Shown piece after piece: positions 7,924-15,867 of a stretch of DNA of 64,000 nucleotides (position 1 is its first letter; every line of letters begins with the position of its first letter). The notes beneath the pieces were generated by a model. The model did no database searches and had not been told where the DNA came from. It saw only the letters and a list, made by a program, of their open reading frames with translations. Made by a program: the position numbers and the translations under genes. Source of the DNA: Caballeronia sordidicola. Lineage in GTDB: Bacteria; Pseudomonadota; Gammaproteobacteria; Burkholderiales; Burkholderiaceae. The stretch covers positions 1 to 64,000 of the forward strand of contig NZ_JNFG01000015.1 of the NCBI RefSeq assembly GCF_000729995.1, in the 5' to 3' direction.

Positions 7924-9117
7924 GTGAGCACATCATCTAAACCATCGTCGGGCAAAGACCCGCTTGCCCATCTGGCGCGAGGCGCAGCCAGCACGGACCG
8001 CATTACCGGCGTGAAGGTTTCGCTGACTTACTTGCCGCTTGCCGCCCCCATCAGCGACGCCAAGGTCCTGACCGGCCGGCAAAAGCCGCTGACCGAGATC
8101 GCGTTCATCTTCGCTGAGATCCGCACTGAAGGCGGTCATGAAGGCATCGGTTTCGGCTATTCGAAACGCGCCGGAGGACCGGGCATGTACGCACACGCGA
8201 AGGAGATCGCGCCCGAGTTGATCGGCGAAGATCCGAACGACATTGCGCGCATCTGGAACAAGCTCTGCTGGGCCGGTGCATCGATGGGGCGCAGCGGCCT
8301 GACGACGCAAGCCATTGCGCCGTTCGACATCGCGCTCTGGGACATGAAGGCGAAACGCGCCGGCTTGCCGCTGGCGAAGCTGCTTGGCGCGCATCGTGAT
8401 TCTGTGCAGTGCTACAACACCTCGGGCGGTTATTTGTCGATGCCGCTCGAACAGGTGATCGAGAACATTGACGCGTCGAGGGAGCGCGGCATTGGCGGTA
8501 TCAAGATCAAGGTGGGCCAGCCGCAGACAGCCATCGACCTGCAACGGGTGACGGCCGTACGCAAGCATCTGGGTGACAGCTTTCCTCTCATGGTCGATGC
8601 GAACCAGCAATGGGACCGTGGCACGGCGCAGCGCTTTGGCCGTGTGCTCGAACAGTTCGATCTCACATGGATTGAAGAGCCGCTGGACGCCTACGACGTG
8701 GAAGGACATGCGGCGTTGAGCGCATCGCTTGATACGCCGATCGCGACCGGCGAAATGCTGACAAGCTTCGGCGAACATGCGCAGTTGATTACGGCGCAGG
8801 CGTCGGATTTCATCCAGCCGGATGCACCACGCGTGGGGGGCATCACGCCGTTCCTGCAGATCATGAGCCTGGCCGACTTCAAGGGCTTCAGCCTCGCGCC
8901 GCACTTCGCGATGGAGATTCACCTCCATCTCGCCGCCGCGTATCCGCGTGAACCGTGGCTCGAGCACTTCGAATGGCTTGAGCCAATGTTCAATGAACGT
9001 CTCGAGTTGCGCGACGGCCGCATGCACGTGCCGAATCGCCCAGGCCTCGGATTCAGTCTCAGTGATCAGGCGCGTGCTTGGACCAAGGACACGGCGTCGT
9101 TCGGTTCGGGTGTTTGA
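7924..9117 (+). CDS. L-talarate/galactarate dehydratase (enolase superfamily)
   Basis: 397 residues, the length of the Salmonella L-talarate/galactarate dehydratase, which it resembles along its whole length as I recall that sequence. Catalytic residues appear one position earlier than in that enzyme: Lys194 and Lys196 (GIKIKVGQP), metal ligands Asp225 (MVDANQQW), Glu251 or Glu252 (WIEEPLDAYD) and Glu277 (GEMLTS), and His327 (APHFAMEIH). The 20s-loop motif SDAKVLTGRQKPLTE is also retained. It removes water from galactarate or talarate to give 5-keto-4-deoxyglucarate, in the cytoplasm with Mg2+. The GTG start has AAGGAGA 5 bases upstream. The neighbouring transporter and RraA-like aldolase would supply the substrate and cleave the product. 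Confidence 0.93.
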   Translation: MSTSSKPSSGKDPLAHLARGAASTDRITGVKVSLTYLPLAAPISDAKVLTGRQKPLTEIAFIFAEIRTEGGHEGIGFGYSKRAGGPGMYAHAKEIAPELIGEDPNDIARIWNKLCWAGASMGRSGLTTQAIAPFDIALWDMKAKRAGLPLAKLLGAHRDSVQCYNTSGGYLSMPLEQVIENIDASRERGIGGIKIKVGQPQTAIDLQRVTAVRKHLGDSFPLMVDANQQWDRGTAQRFGRVLEQFDLTWIEEPLDAYDVEGHAALSASLDTPIATGEMLTSFGEHAQLITAQASDFIQPDAPRVGGITPFLQIMSLADFKGFSLAPHFAMEIHLHLAAAYPREPWLEHFEWLEPMFNERLELRDGRMHVPNRPGLGFSLSDQARAWTKDTASFGSGV

Positions 9118-9219
9118 GCGCTTTTTTAATCTTGGGGAATACATTCGGGCCGCACTGCATCGCAACGAATTTCAACGCAGCCTCATCAACTTAGCGACTT
9201 AGCAGGAAGTGTGTCAATC

Positions 9220-10296
9220 ATGAAGATGATTTTTCGCTGGCATGGTCCGAAGGACCCCATCAGCCTGCAGTACATTCGTCAGATTCCAGGACTCTATGGA
9301 ATTGTGTCATCGCTTTACGATTTGCCGCTCGGCGAGGTGTGGCCCATCGAGCGGATCAAGGGACTCCAGAGCGCCGCGGCGGCGCACGACCTGAAGATGG
9401 AAGTAGTCGACAGCTTCCGGGTGCATGAAGAGATCAAGCTCGGCCGGCCTGGGCGGGAGCAACTGATGCCCCAATATATCGCGACGCTCAGAAATCTTGC
9501 GGCCAGCGGCATCAAGGTAGTTTGCTACAACTTCATGCCGGTGTTCGACTGGACTCGCACGCAGATGGACTATGCGTTGCCCGATGGCTCGAATACGCTA
9601 TCGTTCGAAGCGGCCATGGTGGAGGCGCTGGATGTCTCAAAGGGCATTCCGTTGCCGGGGTGGGGAACCCGTTATACGCCGGAGAAGCTGCAGTCCTTGC
9701 TTGACGAATACGCCACGGTCAGTACGGAGCAGATGTGGCGCAATCTGGAATATTTTCTCTCGCATCTCGTGCCGGTCGCGGAAGAGCTTGGGCTGAAGCT
9801 CGCGCTACACGCCGACGATCCGCCGCGCTCCGTATTTGGTCTGCCGCGCATCATCAAGAATATCGACGACCATCGTCGCGTGCTCGATATTGTCAATTCA
9901 ACAGCGAACGGGCTGACGCTTTGCAGCGGTACGCTGGGGTCGGATTTGGGCAATGACGTGCCAACGTTCATCAACGAATTCGCGGCGCGGCAACGCGTGC
10001 ATTTCGTGCATCTTCGCAACGTCAAGGTGAGCGATAACGGCGACTTCTACGAGTCGGCGCATCCAACCGAATGCGGCTCGCTCGATATGGCCGAGATCAT
10101 GAAGGCGCTTCATGACGCCAACTTTCAGGGTTATGCTCGTCCTGACCACGGCCGCATGATCTGGGGCGAAACGGGTGTGCCGGGGTATGGCCTTTATGAC
10201 CGCGCGCTAGGCATCATGTATCTGCAAGGGCTGTGGGAAGGTATTGGTAAAGAGAAGGCTCGTGCGCAGCTTTTGCAGTCCCGCGTGGCGGCCTGA
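9220..10296 (+). CDS. uxuA: Mannonate dehydratase family protein (UxuA-like)
   Basis: 358 residues from the ATG at 9220; a GTG at 9211, closer to the AGGAAG site, would add three residues. The protein matches UxuA by MIFRWHGPKDPISLQYIRQI at the start, CYNFMPVFDWTRT, HADDPPR, FVHLRN and YARPDHGRMIW near the C-terminus, where the Cys and His metal ligands of mannonate dehydratase lie. It is some 40 residues shorter than E. coli UxuA because a mid-protein insertion is missing. UxuA turns D-mannonate into 2-keto-3-deoxygluconate. Here a related aldonate or uronate-derived acid is possible, since no uxuB or kdgK gene is nearby. It is the sixth gene of the sugar-acid operon. Confidence 0.88.
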   Translation: MKMIFRWHGPKDPISLQYIRQIPGLYGIVSSLYDLPLGEVWPIERIKGLQSAAAAHDLKMEVVDSFRVHEEIKLGRPGREQLMPQYIATLRNLAASGIKVVCYNFMPVFDWTRTQMDYALPDGSNTLSFEAAMVEALDVSKGIPLPGWGTRYTPEKLQSLLDEYATVSTEQMWRNLEYFLSHLVPVAEELGLKLALHADDPPRSVFGLPRIIKNIDDHRRVLDIVNSTANGLTLCSGTLGSDLGNDVPTFINEFAARQRVHFVHLRNVKVSDNGDFYESAHPTECGSLDMAEIMKALHDANFQGYARPDHGRMIWGETGVPGYGLYDRALGIMYLQGLWEGIGKEKARAQLLQSRVAA

Positions 10297-10473
10297 ACAT
10301 TCGCGCGACGAGCCAACGTTTTAACGCTCGATCGGCTGTCCAAAATCCAAGGTGCAAACCGGATCGTGCTTTTGATGCACGAGCCGGGCTGCGGCATGCA
10401 AACAGCCGGCGCGGTGACTTTGCCGGACGCAATGAAACCGGCTCATATAAATATCGAAGCGGGAGACAAAACA

Positions 10474-11763
10474 ATGACGCAAGACTATGGCGACCGGCCC
10501 CGGAAAATCGGGCGCCGCAGATTCTGTGCGGGTGTCGCTGCCGCAACGGCCGTAGCGGTCGCGCCTTCGCTAAGCAGGGCAGCACGTGTGTCGGAAGACG
10601 CCGCATTCTACGTGGCGGTCGGTGCAACGTTGACAGTTTATCGACCGGACACGCAAGCGCAAACGTTGAGACGCGACAGCGAAACTGTATTGCCGGAGGC
10701 GGTTCAATATGCGTGGGCGCATCCTGCATTGCCCTTGCTATATGTTGCATTCAGCAACCGTTATTCCACCAAGGCCGACGATCATCACGGCGTGGCCGTT
10801 CTGCGGATCGATCAGACAACGGGCAGGCTATCGCCTTTTGGCGAACCTCTGATTCTGAAGAACCGGCCGGTAAATATCACGCTCGACCCTGAAGGCCAAT
10901 ACTTGCTGGTCGCCTATAACGCCCCGAGCGACCTTACGGTGCATCCGCTTGCGGCAGATGGCGCGATGGGCGAAGCGGTGAACCAGCACCACGCCATTGA
11001 CGCCGGCATTTATGCTCATCAGGTCCGCGTTGCACCCGACGATCGCACTGTTGTCCTTCCCACACGCGGCAACGACGCAACCGCAAGCAAGCCTGAGGAC
11101 CCCGGTGCACTGAAAGTATTCCGTCTCGAAGACGGGCAACTCACAGGCGAGCAATCGGTTGCGCCGCATGGCGGATTCGGCTTCGGCCCGCGTCATGTTG
11201 ATTTTCATCCGACGAAGCCCTGGATGTATGTATCCATGGAACGTGAAAACGAGTTGCAGAAGTTTGACCTGAAAGCGGGACGGCTCGCGCCAGAGGCGCG
11301 TTTCATCAAGACTACTCTCGCTCGTCCCAACGACATTCACCCGCAACAGCTCGCGGGTCCCATCCATGTGTCGCATGACGGGCGCCTGGTCTATGTCGCC
11401 AATCGTGCCGATGCCACGATGGACTTCGATGGAGAGAAAGTATTCACGGGAGGAGAAAACAGCATAGCGGTGTTTCGTATCGACCAGGAGACTGGCGAAC
11501 CAGTACTGATCCAGACGGCGGCCACGGACAGCTTTCATCCGCGCACGTTTTCCCTTCATCCAAATGGACGCATGCTTGTTTCCGCTGCAATCGAACCGCT
11601 CGATGTGCGTGACGGCAACACGGTGCGCACGGTCAGCGCGGCGCTGAGCGTGTTTCAGATCGCCGCTGACGGTCGGCTTCGGCGCGTACGGAAATACGAC
11701 GTTGAAACGGGCACCGACTGGATGTTCTGGTGCGGCATGGTGCCGTTGCGTGCAGACACGTGA
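10474..11763 (+). CDS. Tat-exported lactonase, seven-bladed beta-propeller family
   Basis: 429 residues from the ATG at 10474, with GGGAGA 8 bases upstream; reading from 10366 would put 36 residues in front of the export signal. Residues 13-17 (GRRRF) followed by a small-residue hydrophobic stretch to about 36 form a twin-arginine signal, so the protein is probably folded in the cytoplasm and exported. The mature part is a propeller of the 6-phosphogluconolactonase/carboxymuconate-cyclase type: FGFGPRHVDFHPTKPWMYV and GPIHVSHDGRLVYVANR are characteristic blades. I infer periplasmic hydrolysis of an aldarolactone or aldonolactone before import. It follows uxuA by 177 bases, so it may have its own promoter. 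Confidence 0.82.
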   Translation: MTQDYGDRPRKIGRRRFCAGVAAATAVAVAPSLSRAARVSEDAAFYVAVGATLTVYRPDTQAQTLRRDSETVLPEAVQYAWAHPALPLLYVAFSNRYSTKADDHHGVAVLRIDQTTGRLSPFGEPLILKNRPVNITLDPEGQYLLVAYNAPSDLTVHPLAADGAMGEAVNQHHAIDAGIYAHQVRVAPDDRTVVLPTRGNDATASKPEDPGALKVFRLEDGQLTGEQSVAPHGGFGFGPRHVDFHPTKPWMYVSMERENELQKFDLKAGRLAPEARFIKTTLARPNDIHPQQLAGPIHVSHDGRLVYVANRADATMDFDGEKVFTGGENSIAVFRIDQETGEPVLIQTAATDSFHPRTFSLHPNGRMLVSAAIEPLDVRDGNTVRTVSAALSVFQIAADGRLRRVRKYDVETGTDWMFWCGMVPLRADT

Positions 11764-11829
11764 AGTCTGTCACTTCGATTTTTGCGATCCAGGAAAGCGT
11801 TGCTCGATGCCGATGTTGTGCCCATAGTT

Positions 11830-11849
11830 TTCTGAGGAAATATCGTCAA
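11830..11849. promoter_or_regulatory. Candidate LacI-type operator upstream of the Rieske gene
   Basis: TTCTGAGGAAATATCGTCAA is a near-palindrome (TGA-n-GA...TC-n-TCA) about 70 bases before the Rieske start. It matches 16 of 20 bases with the element at 13328-13347 in the lacI-adhC gap. Repetition at two promoters of one small cluster, next to a LacI-family gene, makes an operator role likely; binding itself is inferred. Confidence 0.5.
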
Positions 11850-11917
11850 AAAACCGGATGTACGACGGTTCTGTTTCAAATAAATTGACTGCAGATCGCA
11901 AACGACTGGAGACGACC

Positions 11918-12253
11918 ATGACAACAGAACTTGAATGGGTGGCGGCGTGCAGTGCAGGGGACATCGAAGAAGAGGATGTTCTTCGGTTTGACCATACTGG
12001 ACAAACTTACGCTATCTACCACTTGCGCAACGGCTTTTTCGCTTCGGATGGTTGGTGCACTCACGAACGAGCCCATCTGGCGGACGGGCTCGTCCTTGGT
12101 GACCAGATCGAATGCCCGATGCACCTTGGACGCTTCGACATCAAGACTGGCGATCCCCTCAATCCGCCGGTATGTAAGAAACTGCGACTCCATCCGGTCA
12201 AGCTGCAAGACGGCAACGTGTTGATTGGTCTGTCGGTGGCAGGGCAATCATGA
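11918..12253 (+). CDS. Rieske [2Fe-2S] ferredoxin (MocE-like)
   Basis: 111 residues from the ATG at 11918, with GGAGA 7 bases upstream. The Rieske ligands are complete: Cys-Thr-His in GWCTHERAHLADG and Cys-Pro-Met-His in IECPMHLGRFD, 15 residues apart, as in small soluble Rieske ferredoxins that feed oxygenases. The LGRFDIKTGDPLNPP stretch is typical of the ferredoxin class related to MocE of rhizopine catabolism. It should carry electrons to an oxygenase, and the membrane desaturase-like gene at 15868 is the obvious partner. No ferredoxin reductase gene is in the cluster, so a housekeeping reductase would have to supply electrons. The candidate LacI operator lies upstream. Confidence 0.9.
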   Translation: MTTELEWVAACSAGDIEEEDVLRFDHTGQTYAIYHLRNGFFASDGWCTHERAHLADGLVLGDQIECPMHLGRFDIKTGDPLNPPVCKKLRLHPVKLQDGNVLIGLSVAGQS

Positions 12254-12281
12254 AGCCGGGCGCTGCTATCGTCATCGTCAG

Positions 12282-13313
12282 TCATGCGGTCGGAGGAAGA
12301 TTCTCCTGGAGGTATATCGACAGCGGCGTCTGCAGCGGAAGGCCCGATGGCGCACCACGATTGTAGTGCCGGAGGATCACTTCCACGGACCGGACGGCCT
12401 CGACGAACGGACTCTGGTCGAGCACGGCATCCATGACCCCCTCGATTAAAAGGGATCGGCTGATCTCGGTGAGTTCGTGGCCAATCAATATGGTTGATTG
12501 CACGCGTCCCAACGCCCTGAGGGCGTGGGCAATGCCCTCATCTCCAACCGAGATGTTGTAGATCCCGCGCAGCCCGGAATATTTCCTGAATGCGTCGCGG
12601 GTAAGGCGTTCGGTTGACTCCGCATTTTCGCGACTCTCGACCGTGGCGACCACCTCGCACGCGGGGAACCTGCGACGCAACACCGAACGAAAGGCGCCAT
12701 CGCGCTCCTCGTGACCCAGAAAGTTGCGCAAGCCCGCGATGACCAGGACCTGTCCGCCATCGGCGCCCAGGAACCGGCCCATCAATTCGCCCGCAATGCG
12801 CCCGGCACTTCGGTTATCAATTCCGACGTAGGCAAGCCGCCCCGTTCCGGGCAAATCGCTCGCGAGCGTAACGACAGGGATCTTCAGGACAACTTTTGAT
12901 ACTGCGTCGACTACGACAGGATGTTCATGCGCAACGATGATTACGCCATCGGCTTTCTGGGAGGTCCGGTTGAGCGTCGCGGCGATCGTCTGCGGCTCGA
13001 GGTTGTCGAAGAACGTCAGTTGACACATCACCCTGTACGCTTCAAATGACTTTTGAGCGAGTTCGAACCCCTGCTTGAGCGACCCATAGTAAGGCGACGT
13101 TGGTTTCTGCATGAGGATGGCAATTCTGAGCCATCGCGCCGAGACCTCGTCCAGGGACCGGTCTATTTTCAGCTTTCGCGCCCACTCAAGGACACGCGAC
13201 TCTTTTTCCCTTGCGACACCCCCACGCCCATTCAGAACCCGCTCCACGGTCGCATAGCTCACCCCAGCGGCCTTGGCTACATCGCCCATGCTTGTCTTAC
13301 GCCGGCTATTCAT
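12282..13313 (-). CDS. LacI-family transcriptional regulator
   Basis: 343 residues. The N-terminal helix-turn-helix reads TSMGDVAKAAGVSYATVERVLNGRGGV (split here into two motifs: DVAKAAGVSYATV and ERVLNGRGG). A periplasmic-binding-protein-like sensor domain (about 62-330) follows, with ADGVIIVAHEHP, YVGIDNRSAGRIAGEL and a C-terminal DQSPFVEAVRSVEVIL segment. It resembles the RbsR/sugar-sensing members that use the same fold as the sugar-binding protein two genes away. It is divergent from adhC and convergent with the Rieske gene (28-base gap). The two palindromes at 11830 and 13328 are its likely operators. The inducer is unknown; I expect the cyclitol or sugar bound by the SBP. Confidence 0.9.
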   Translation of the reverse strand: MNSRRKTSMGDVAKAAGVSYATVERVLNGRGGVAREKESRVLEWARKLKIDRSLDEVSARWLRIAILMQKPTSPYYGSLKQGFELAQKSFEAYRVMCQLTFFDNLEPQTIAATLNRTSQKADGVIIVAHEHPVVVDAVSKVVLKIPVVTLASDLPGTGRLAYVGIDNRSAGRIAGELMGRFLGADGGQVLVIAGLRNFLGHEERDGAFRSVLRRRFPACEVVATVESRENAESTERLTRDAFRKYSGLRGIYNISVGDEGIAHALRALGRVQSTILIGHELTEISRSLLIEGVMDAVLDQSPFVEAVRSVEVILRHYNRGAPSGLPLQTPLSIYLQENLPPTA

Positions 13314-13327
13314 CTCGCAGTCTTTGG

Positions 13328-13347
13328 TTTTGAGGAATTCTCATCAA
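13328..13347. promoter_or_regulatory. Candidate LacI-type operator in the lacI-adhC gap
   Basis: TTTTGAGGAATTCTCATCAA shares 16 of 20 bases with the element before the Rieske gene and keeps the TGA-n-GA...TC-n-TCA symmetry. It sits 15 bases from the lacI start and just upstream of the adhC -35 region, so it could control both directions. A second small repeat, TTTG-AGCG-CAAA, is at 13355-13366. Confidence 0.5.
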
Positions 13348-13355
13348 GATAGCGT

Positions 13356-13384
13356 TTGAGCGCAAAAAGTCAATCAACTACATT
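13356..13384 (+). promoter_or_regulatory. Putative sigma-70 promoter of the formaldehyde dehydrogenase gene
   Basis: TTGAGC at 13356-13361 and TACATT at 13379-13384 are separated by 17 bases, each matching 4 of 6 consensus bases. The pair ends 37 bases before the chosen start codon. A LacI-like half-palindrome overlaps the -35 region. Confidence 0.35.
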
Positions 13385-13421
13385 TAGCCATCGAACAACA
13401 CAAAACATGACGGAGACTCTG

Positions 13422-14531
13422 ATGGACGTTCGCGCAGCCGTCGCATTCGAAGCCGGCCAACCTCTTAGTGTTGAAACGGTACAACTGGGTGGCCCGAAAG
13501 AAGGCGAGGTCCTGGTCGAAATCAAGGCAACCGGCATTTGCCACACAGACAAATACACCCTGTCAGGCGCGGACCCGGAAGGCCTGTTTCCGACCATCCT
13601 CGGTCACGAAGGTGCAGGCGTCGTTGTTGACGTAGGCCCGGGCGTTCGGTCGTTGCGCAAGGGGGACCATGTCATCCCTTTGTACACGCCGGAATGCCGC
13701 GAATGCGAATACTGCCTCTCCCGGCGTACCAACCTTTGTCAGCGTATCCGAACAACCCAGGGGCGCGGGCAGATGCCGGACGGCACCAGCCGTTTTTCGT
13801 TCAAAGGCGAGCCGCTGCACCACTACATGGGCACCTCGACGTTCGCGAATTTTACGGTCGTGCCCGAAATCGCACTGGCGAAAATCCGTCCCGACGCTCC
13901 CTTTGACAAGGTCTGCTACATCGGTTGCGGCGTCACAACCGGGCTCGGTGCGGTGTTGTTTACAGCGAAAGTCGAGGCGGGCTCGACCGTCGTGGTCTTC
14001 GGGCTCGGCGGCATTGGTCTCAACGTGATCCAGGGTGCACGAATGGTGGGTGCCGGCAGGATCGTTGGAGTCGATGTCAATTCGGCGCGTGAGGGCCTGG
14101 CGCGAAAATTCGGCTTGACCGACTTCGTCAATCCCAAAGAGGTTGAGGGTGATCTCGTTGCCCATCTCGTTGAGCTTACCCGCGGCGGCGCCGACTACAG
14201 CTTTGAGTGCGTGGGTAGTCCCACACTGATGCGCCAGGCCCTGGAGTGTTGCCACAAGGGTTGGGGCGTTTCCACCGTGATCGGAGTGGCGGCGGCAGGG
14301 CAGGAAATATCGACGCGACCGTTTCAACTGGTCACGGGCCGCGTGTGGAAGGGTTCCGCTTTCGGAGGCGCACGCGGCCGCACCGATGTACCGAAGATTG
14401 TCGACTGGTACATGGAGGGCAAGATCAATATTGATGACCTTATTACCCATCGCATTCAGCTCGAACAAATCAACGAAGGCTTCGAACTCATGTCACGCGG
14501 CGAGTCCATCCGGACGGTCGTGCTGTACTAG
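13422..14531 (+). CDS. adhC: S-(hydroxymethyl)glutathione dehydrogenase (class III alcohol dehydrogenase)
   Basis: 369 residues from the ATG at 13422 (GGAG 7 bases upstream), exactly the E. coli FrmA length; the ATG at 13407 and an upstream start at 13356 are less likely. Class III features are clear: catalytic zinc ligands in ICHTDKYTLSG, GHEGAGVV and YIGCGVTTG; structural zinc cysteines in ECRECEYCLSRRTNLC; NAD site GLGGIGLNVIQGA; and the conserved RPFQLVTGRVWKGSAFGG. It oxidises the glutathione-formaldehyde adduct with NAD+. Placement between a Rieske ferredoxin, a sugar-binding protein and a di-iron oxygenase suggests it clears formaldehyde released by oxidative O-demethylation. No S-formylglutathione hydrolase gene is adjacent. 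Confidence 0.94.
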   Translation: MDVRAAVAFEAGQPLSVETVQLGGPKEGEVLVEIKATGICHTDKYTLSGADPEGLFPTILGHEGAGVVVDVGPGVRSLRKGDHVIPLYTPECRECEYCLSRRTNLCQRIRTTQGRGQMPDGTSRFSFKGEPLHHYMGTSTFANFTVVPEIALAKIRPDAPFDKVCYIGCGVTTGLGAVLFTAKVEAGSTVVVFGLGGIGLNVIQGARMVGAGRIVGVDVNSAREGLARKFGLTDFVNPKEVEGDLVAHLVELTRGGADYSFECVGSPTLMRQALECCHKGWGVSTVIGVAAAGQEISTRPFQLVTGRVWKGSAFGGARGRTDVPKIVDWYMEGKINIDDLITHRIQLEQINEGFELMSRGESIRTVVLY

Positions 14532-14665
14532 AACGGACTGCGATCGGTGCAGAGATGCCGACGACAGCAAAGGGTCTCCACCGGTGAAAGCTGGTGTTTT
14601 TCGGGTGCTTGGAAGACCCGACGGTACGGCTGCAGCACGCGTGCCGATTTTTTATTCTCTCGCTG

Positions 14666-14693
14666 TTGACATGCCAGCGAACCGATGTAGAAC
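14666..14693 (+). promoter_or_regulatory. Putative sigma-70 promoter for the sugar-binding protein gene
   Basis: A perfect -35 box TTGACA (14666-14671) and TAGAAC (14688-14693, 4 of 6) are 16 bases apart, 34 bases before the ATG at 14728. Just upstream, CGGC...GCCG followed by ATTTTTTATT (about 14630-14656) looks like a weak terminator of adhC, consistent with a separate transcript. Confidence 0.45.
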
Positions 14694-14727
14694 GACAACC
14701 ACAAAGCAGACTCAGGAGACAAGGATC

Positions 14728-15771
14728 ATGGAACAAACGAAATCAGGCATGGCCAGGCGCGTGCTCGCAGTGTTGGCCGCGGCGGCGCTCGTCACGGGTT
14801 TTGGTATCAGCACGGCAGGTGCTGAAGAGCGATTTGTAATGGTCAGTCACGGCTCAGATTCGAACGTGTGGTGGAACACCGTGAAGAACGGTATGCGCGA
14901 TGCGAGCGAGGACTTTAGCGTCCCGGTTGACTACCGCAATCCGCCGACCGGTGACACCGGTGACATGGTGCGTATCCTCGAACAGGCTGCGGCGCGTAAC
15001 TATAGCGGCGTGATCACGACTGTCCCTAACTTCGAGATGATCCAGAAAGGATTGGCCGGGGTGAGCGCGAAGCATATTCCCCTCGTGACCATCAATGGCG
15101 GCCCGGACCTCGGCATGAAACTCGGCGCCATCATGCATATCGGCCAGCCCGAGTATGAGGCCGGCAAGGCGGCGGGGGAACGGGCCAAGGCTGCAGGCAT
15201 TCACAGCTTCCTCTGCGTCAACCACGGTGCCGATATCCAGGCTCTGTGGGACCGCTGCAAAGGGTTCGCGGATGCAATCGGCGTCAACTACAAGCAGGCG
15301 ACGATAGATAGCGGTGAAGATCCGACGGTCATCAAAAGCAAGGTCGCCGCCTACCTTCGTCTCCACCCGACAACTCAGGCCGTTTTGGCGCTGGGCCCTG
15401 ACCAGGCAACTGGGGTTCTTCAAGGCGTGAACGACGCCGGGATGAAGGGCAAGATTTACGTCGCGACATTCGATCTTTCACCGGACATTCTCAAGGCAAT
15501 CCAGTCGGGAGATATCGCATTTGCTGTCGACCAGCAGCCTTACCTGCAGGGATACCTTTCGGTCGCAGCGCTCGCGATTGCGATCCGGGACAAGACCACC
15601 GACGGCGCTCACATCGTGGCCGCGCTGAAGTCAGACGAGAAGGTCAAAGCGCGACTGGTGAAGTATGACCTGAAGCCTGTCTATACCGGAACGACGGTCA
15701 GCTCAGGGCCTAGTTTCGTCACCAAAACAAACATTACACCGGTCGAGAAATACGCCGGCACGTATCGATAA
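14728..15771 (+). CDS. Periplasmic sugar-binding protein (RbsB/MocB type)
   Basis: 347 residues from the ATG at 14728, which has AGGAGACAAGG upstream. An Arg-Arg then Ala/Leu-rich signal peptide (about 1-34, cleavage near ISTAGA/EER) precedes a type I periplasmic-binding domain. VSHGSDSNVWWNTVKNGM, VTINGGPD, SGEDPTVIKSKVAAYL and AVDQQPYLQGYLS are the usual segments of pentose/cyclitol-binding proteins such as RbsB and MocB. It should deliver ligand to an ABC importer, but no ATPase or permease gene lies within the cluster, so it either uses a transporter encoded elsewhere or has another sensing role. An intercistronic stem-loop separates it from the desaturase gene. Confidence 0.88.
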   Translation: MEQTKSGMARRVLAVLAAAALVTGFGISTAGAEERFVMVSHGSDSNVWWNTVKNGMRDASEDFSVPVDYRNPPTGDTGDMVRILEQAAARNYSGVITTVPNFEMIQKGLAGVSAKHIPLVTINGGPDLGMKLGAIMHIGQPEYEAGKAAGERAKAAGIHSFLCVNHGADIQALWDRCKGFADAIGVNYKQATIDSGEDPTVIKSKVAAYLRLHPTTQAVLALGPDQATGVLQGVNDAGMKGKIYVATFDLSPDILKAIQSGDIAFAVDQQPYLQGYLSVAALAIAIRDKTTDGAHIVAALKSDEKVKARLVKYDLKPVYTGTTVSSGPSFVTKTNITPVEKYAGTYR

Positions 15772-15782
15772 AAAAGTTATTT

Positions 15783-15845
15783 GGACCCGGCTGCACAGGG
15801 ACGGGAGCTCACCCACGAGAAAGCTCCAGTCCTCCCTGTGGGTCC
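15783..15845 (+). repeat. Long interrupted inverted repeat between the binding-protein and oxygenase genes
   Basis: Three collinear arms pair: GGACCC (15783) with GGGTCC (15840), ACAGGGA (15795) with TCCCTGT (15833), and GGAGCT (15804) with AGCTCC (15822), closing a 12-base loop. No T-tract follows. It lies 12 bases after the upstream stop and 11 bases before the ribosome-binding site of the next gene, so it fits an mRNA-stabilising or partial-termination element better than a full terminator. Confidence 0.55.
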
Positions 15846-15867
15846 AACATCGCGATGGAGACATGCC

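Noticed and set aside
7933..9165. 410-codon minus-strand frame opposite the talarate/galactarate dehydratase gene
   Set aside because: Arg/His-rich sequence without motifs; mirror of a gene with all catalytic residues identified.
15781..15867. TTG start giving 29 extra residues to the desaturase-like protein
   Set aside because: The stretch is the intercistronic stem-loop and has no ribosome site, while the GTG at 15868 has GGAG at good spacing.
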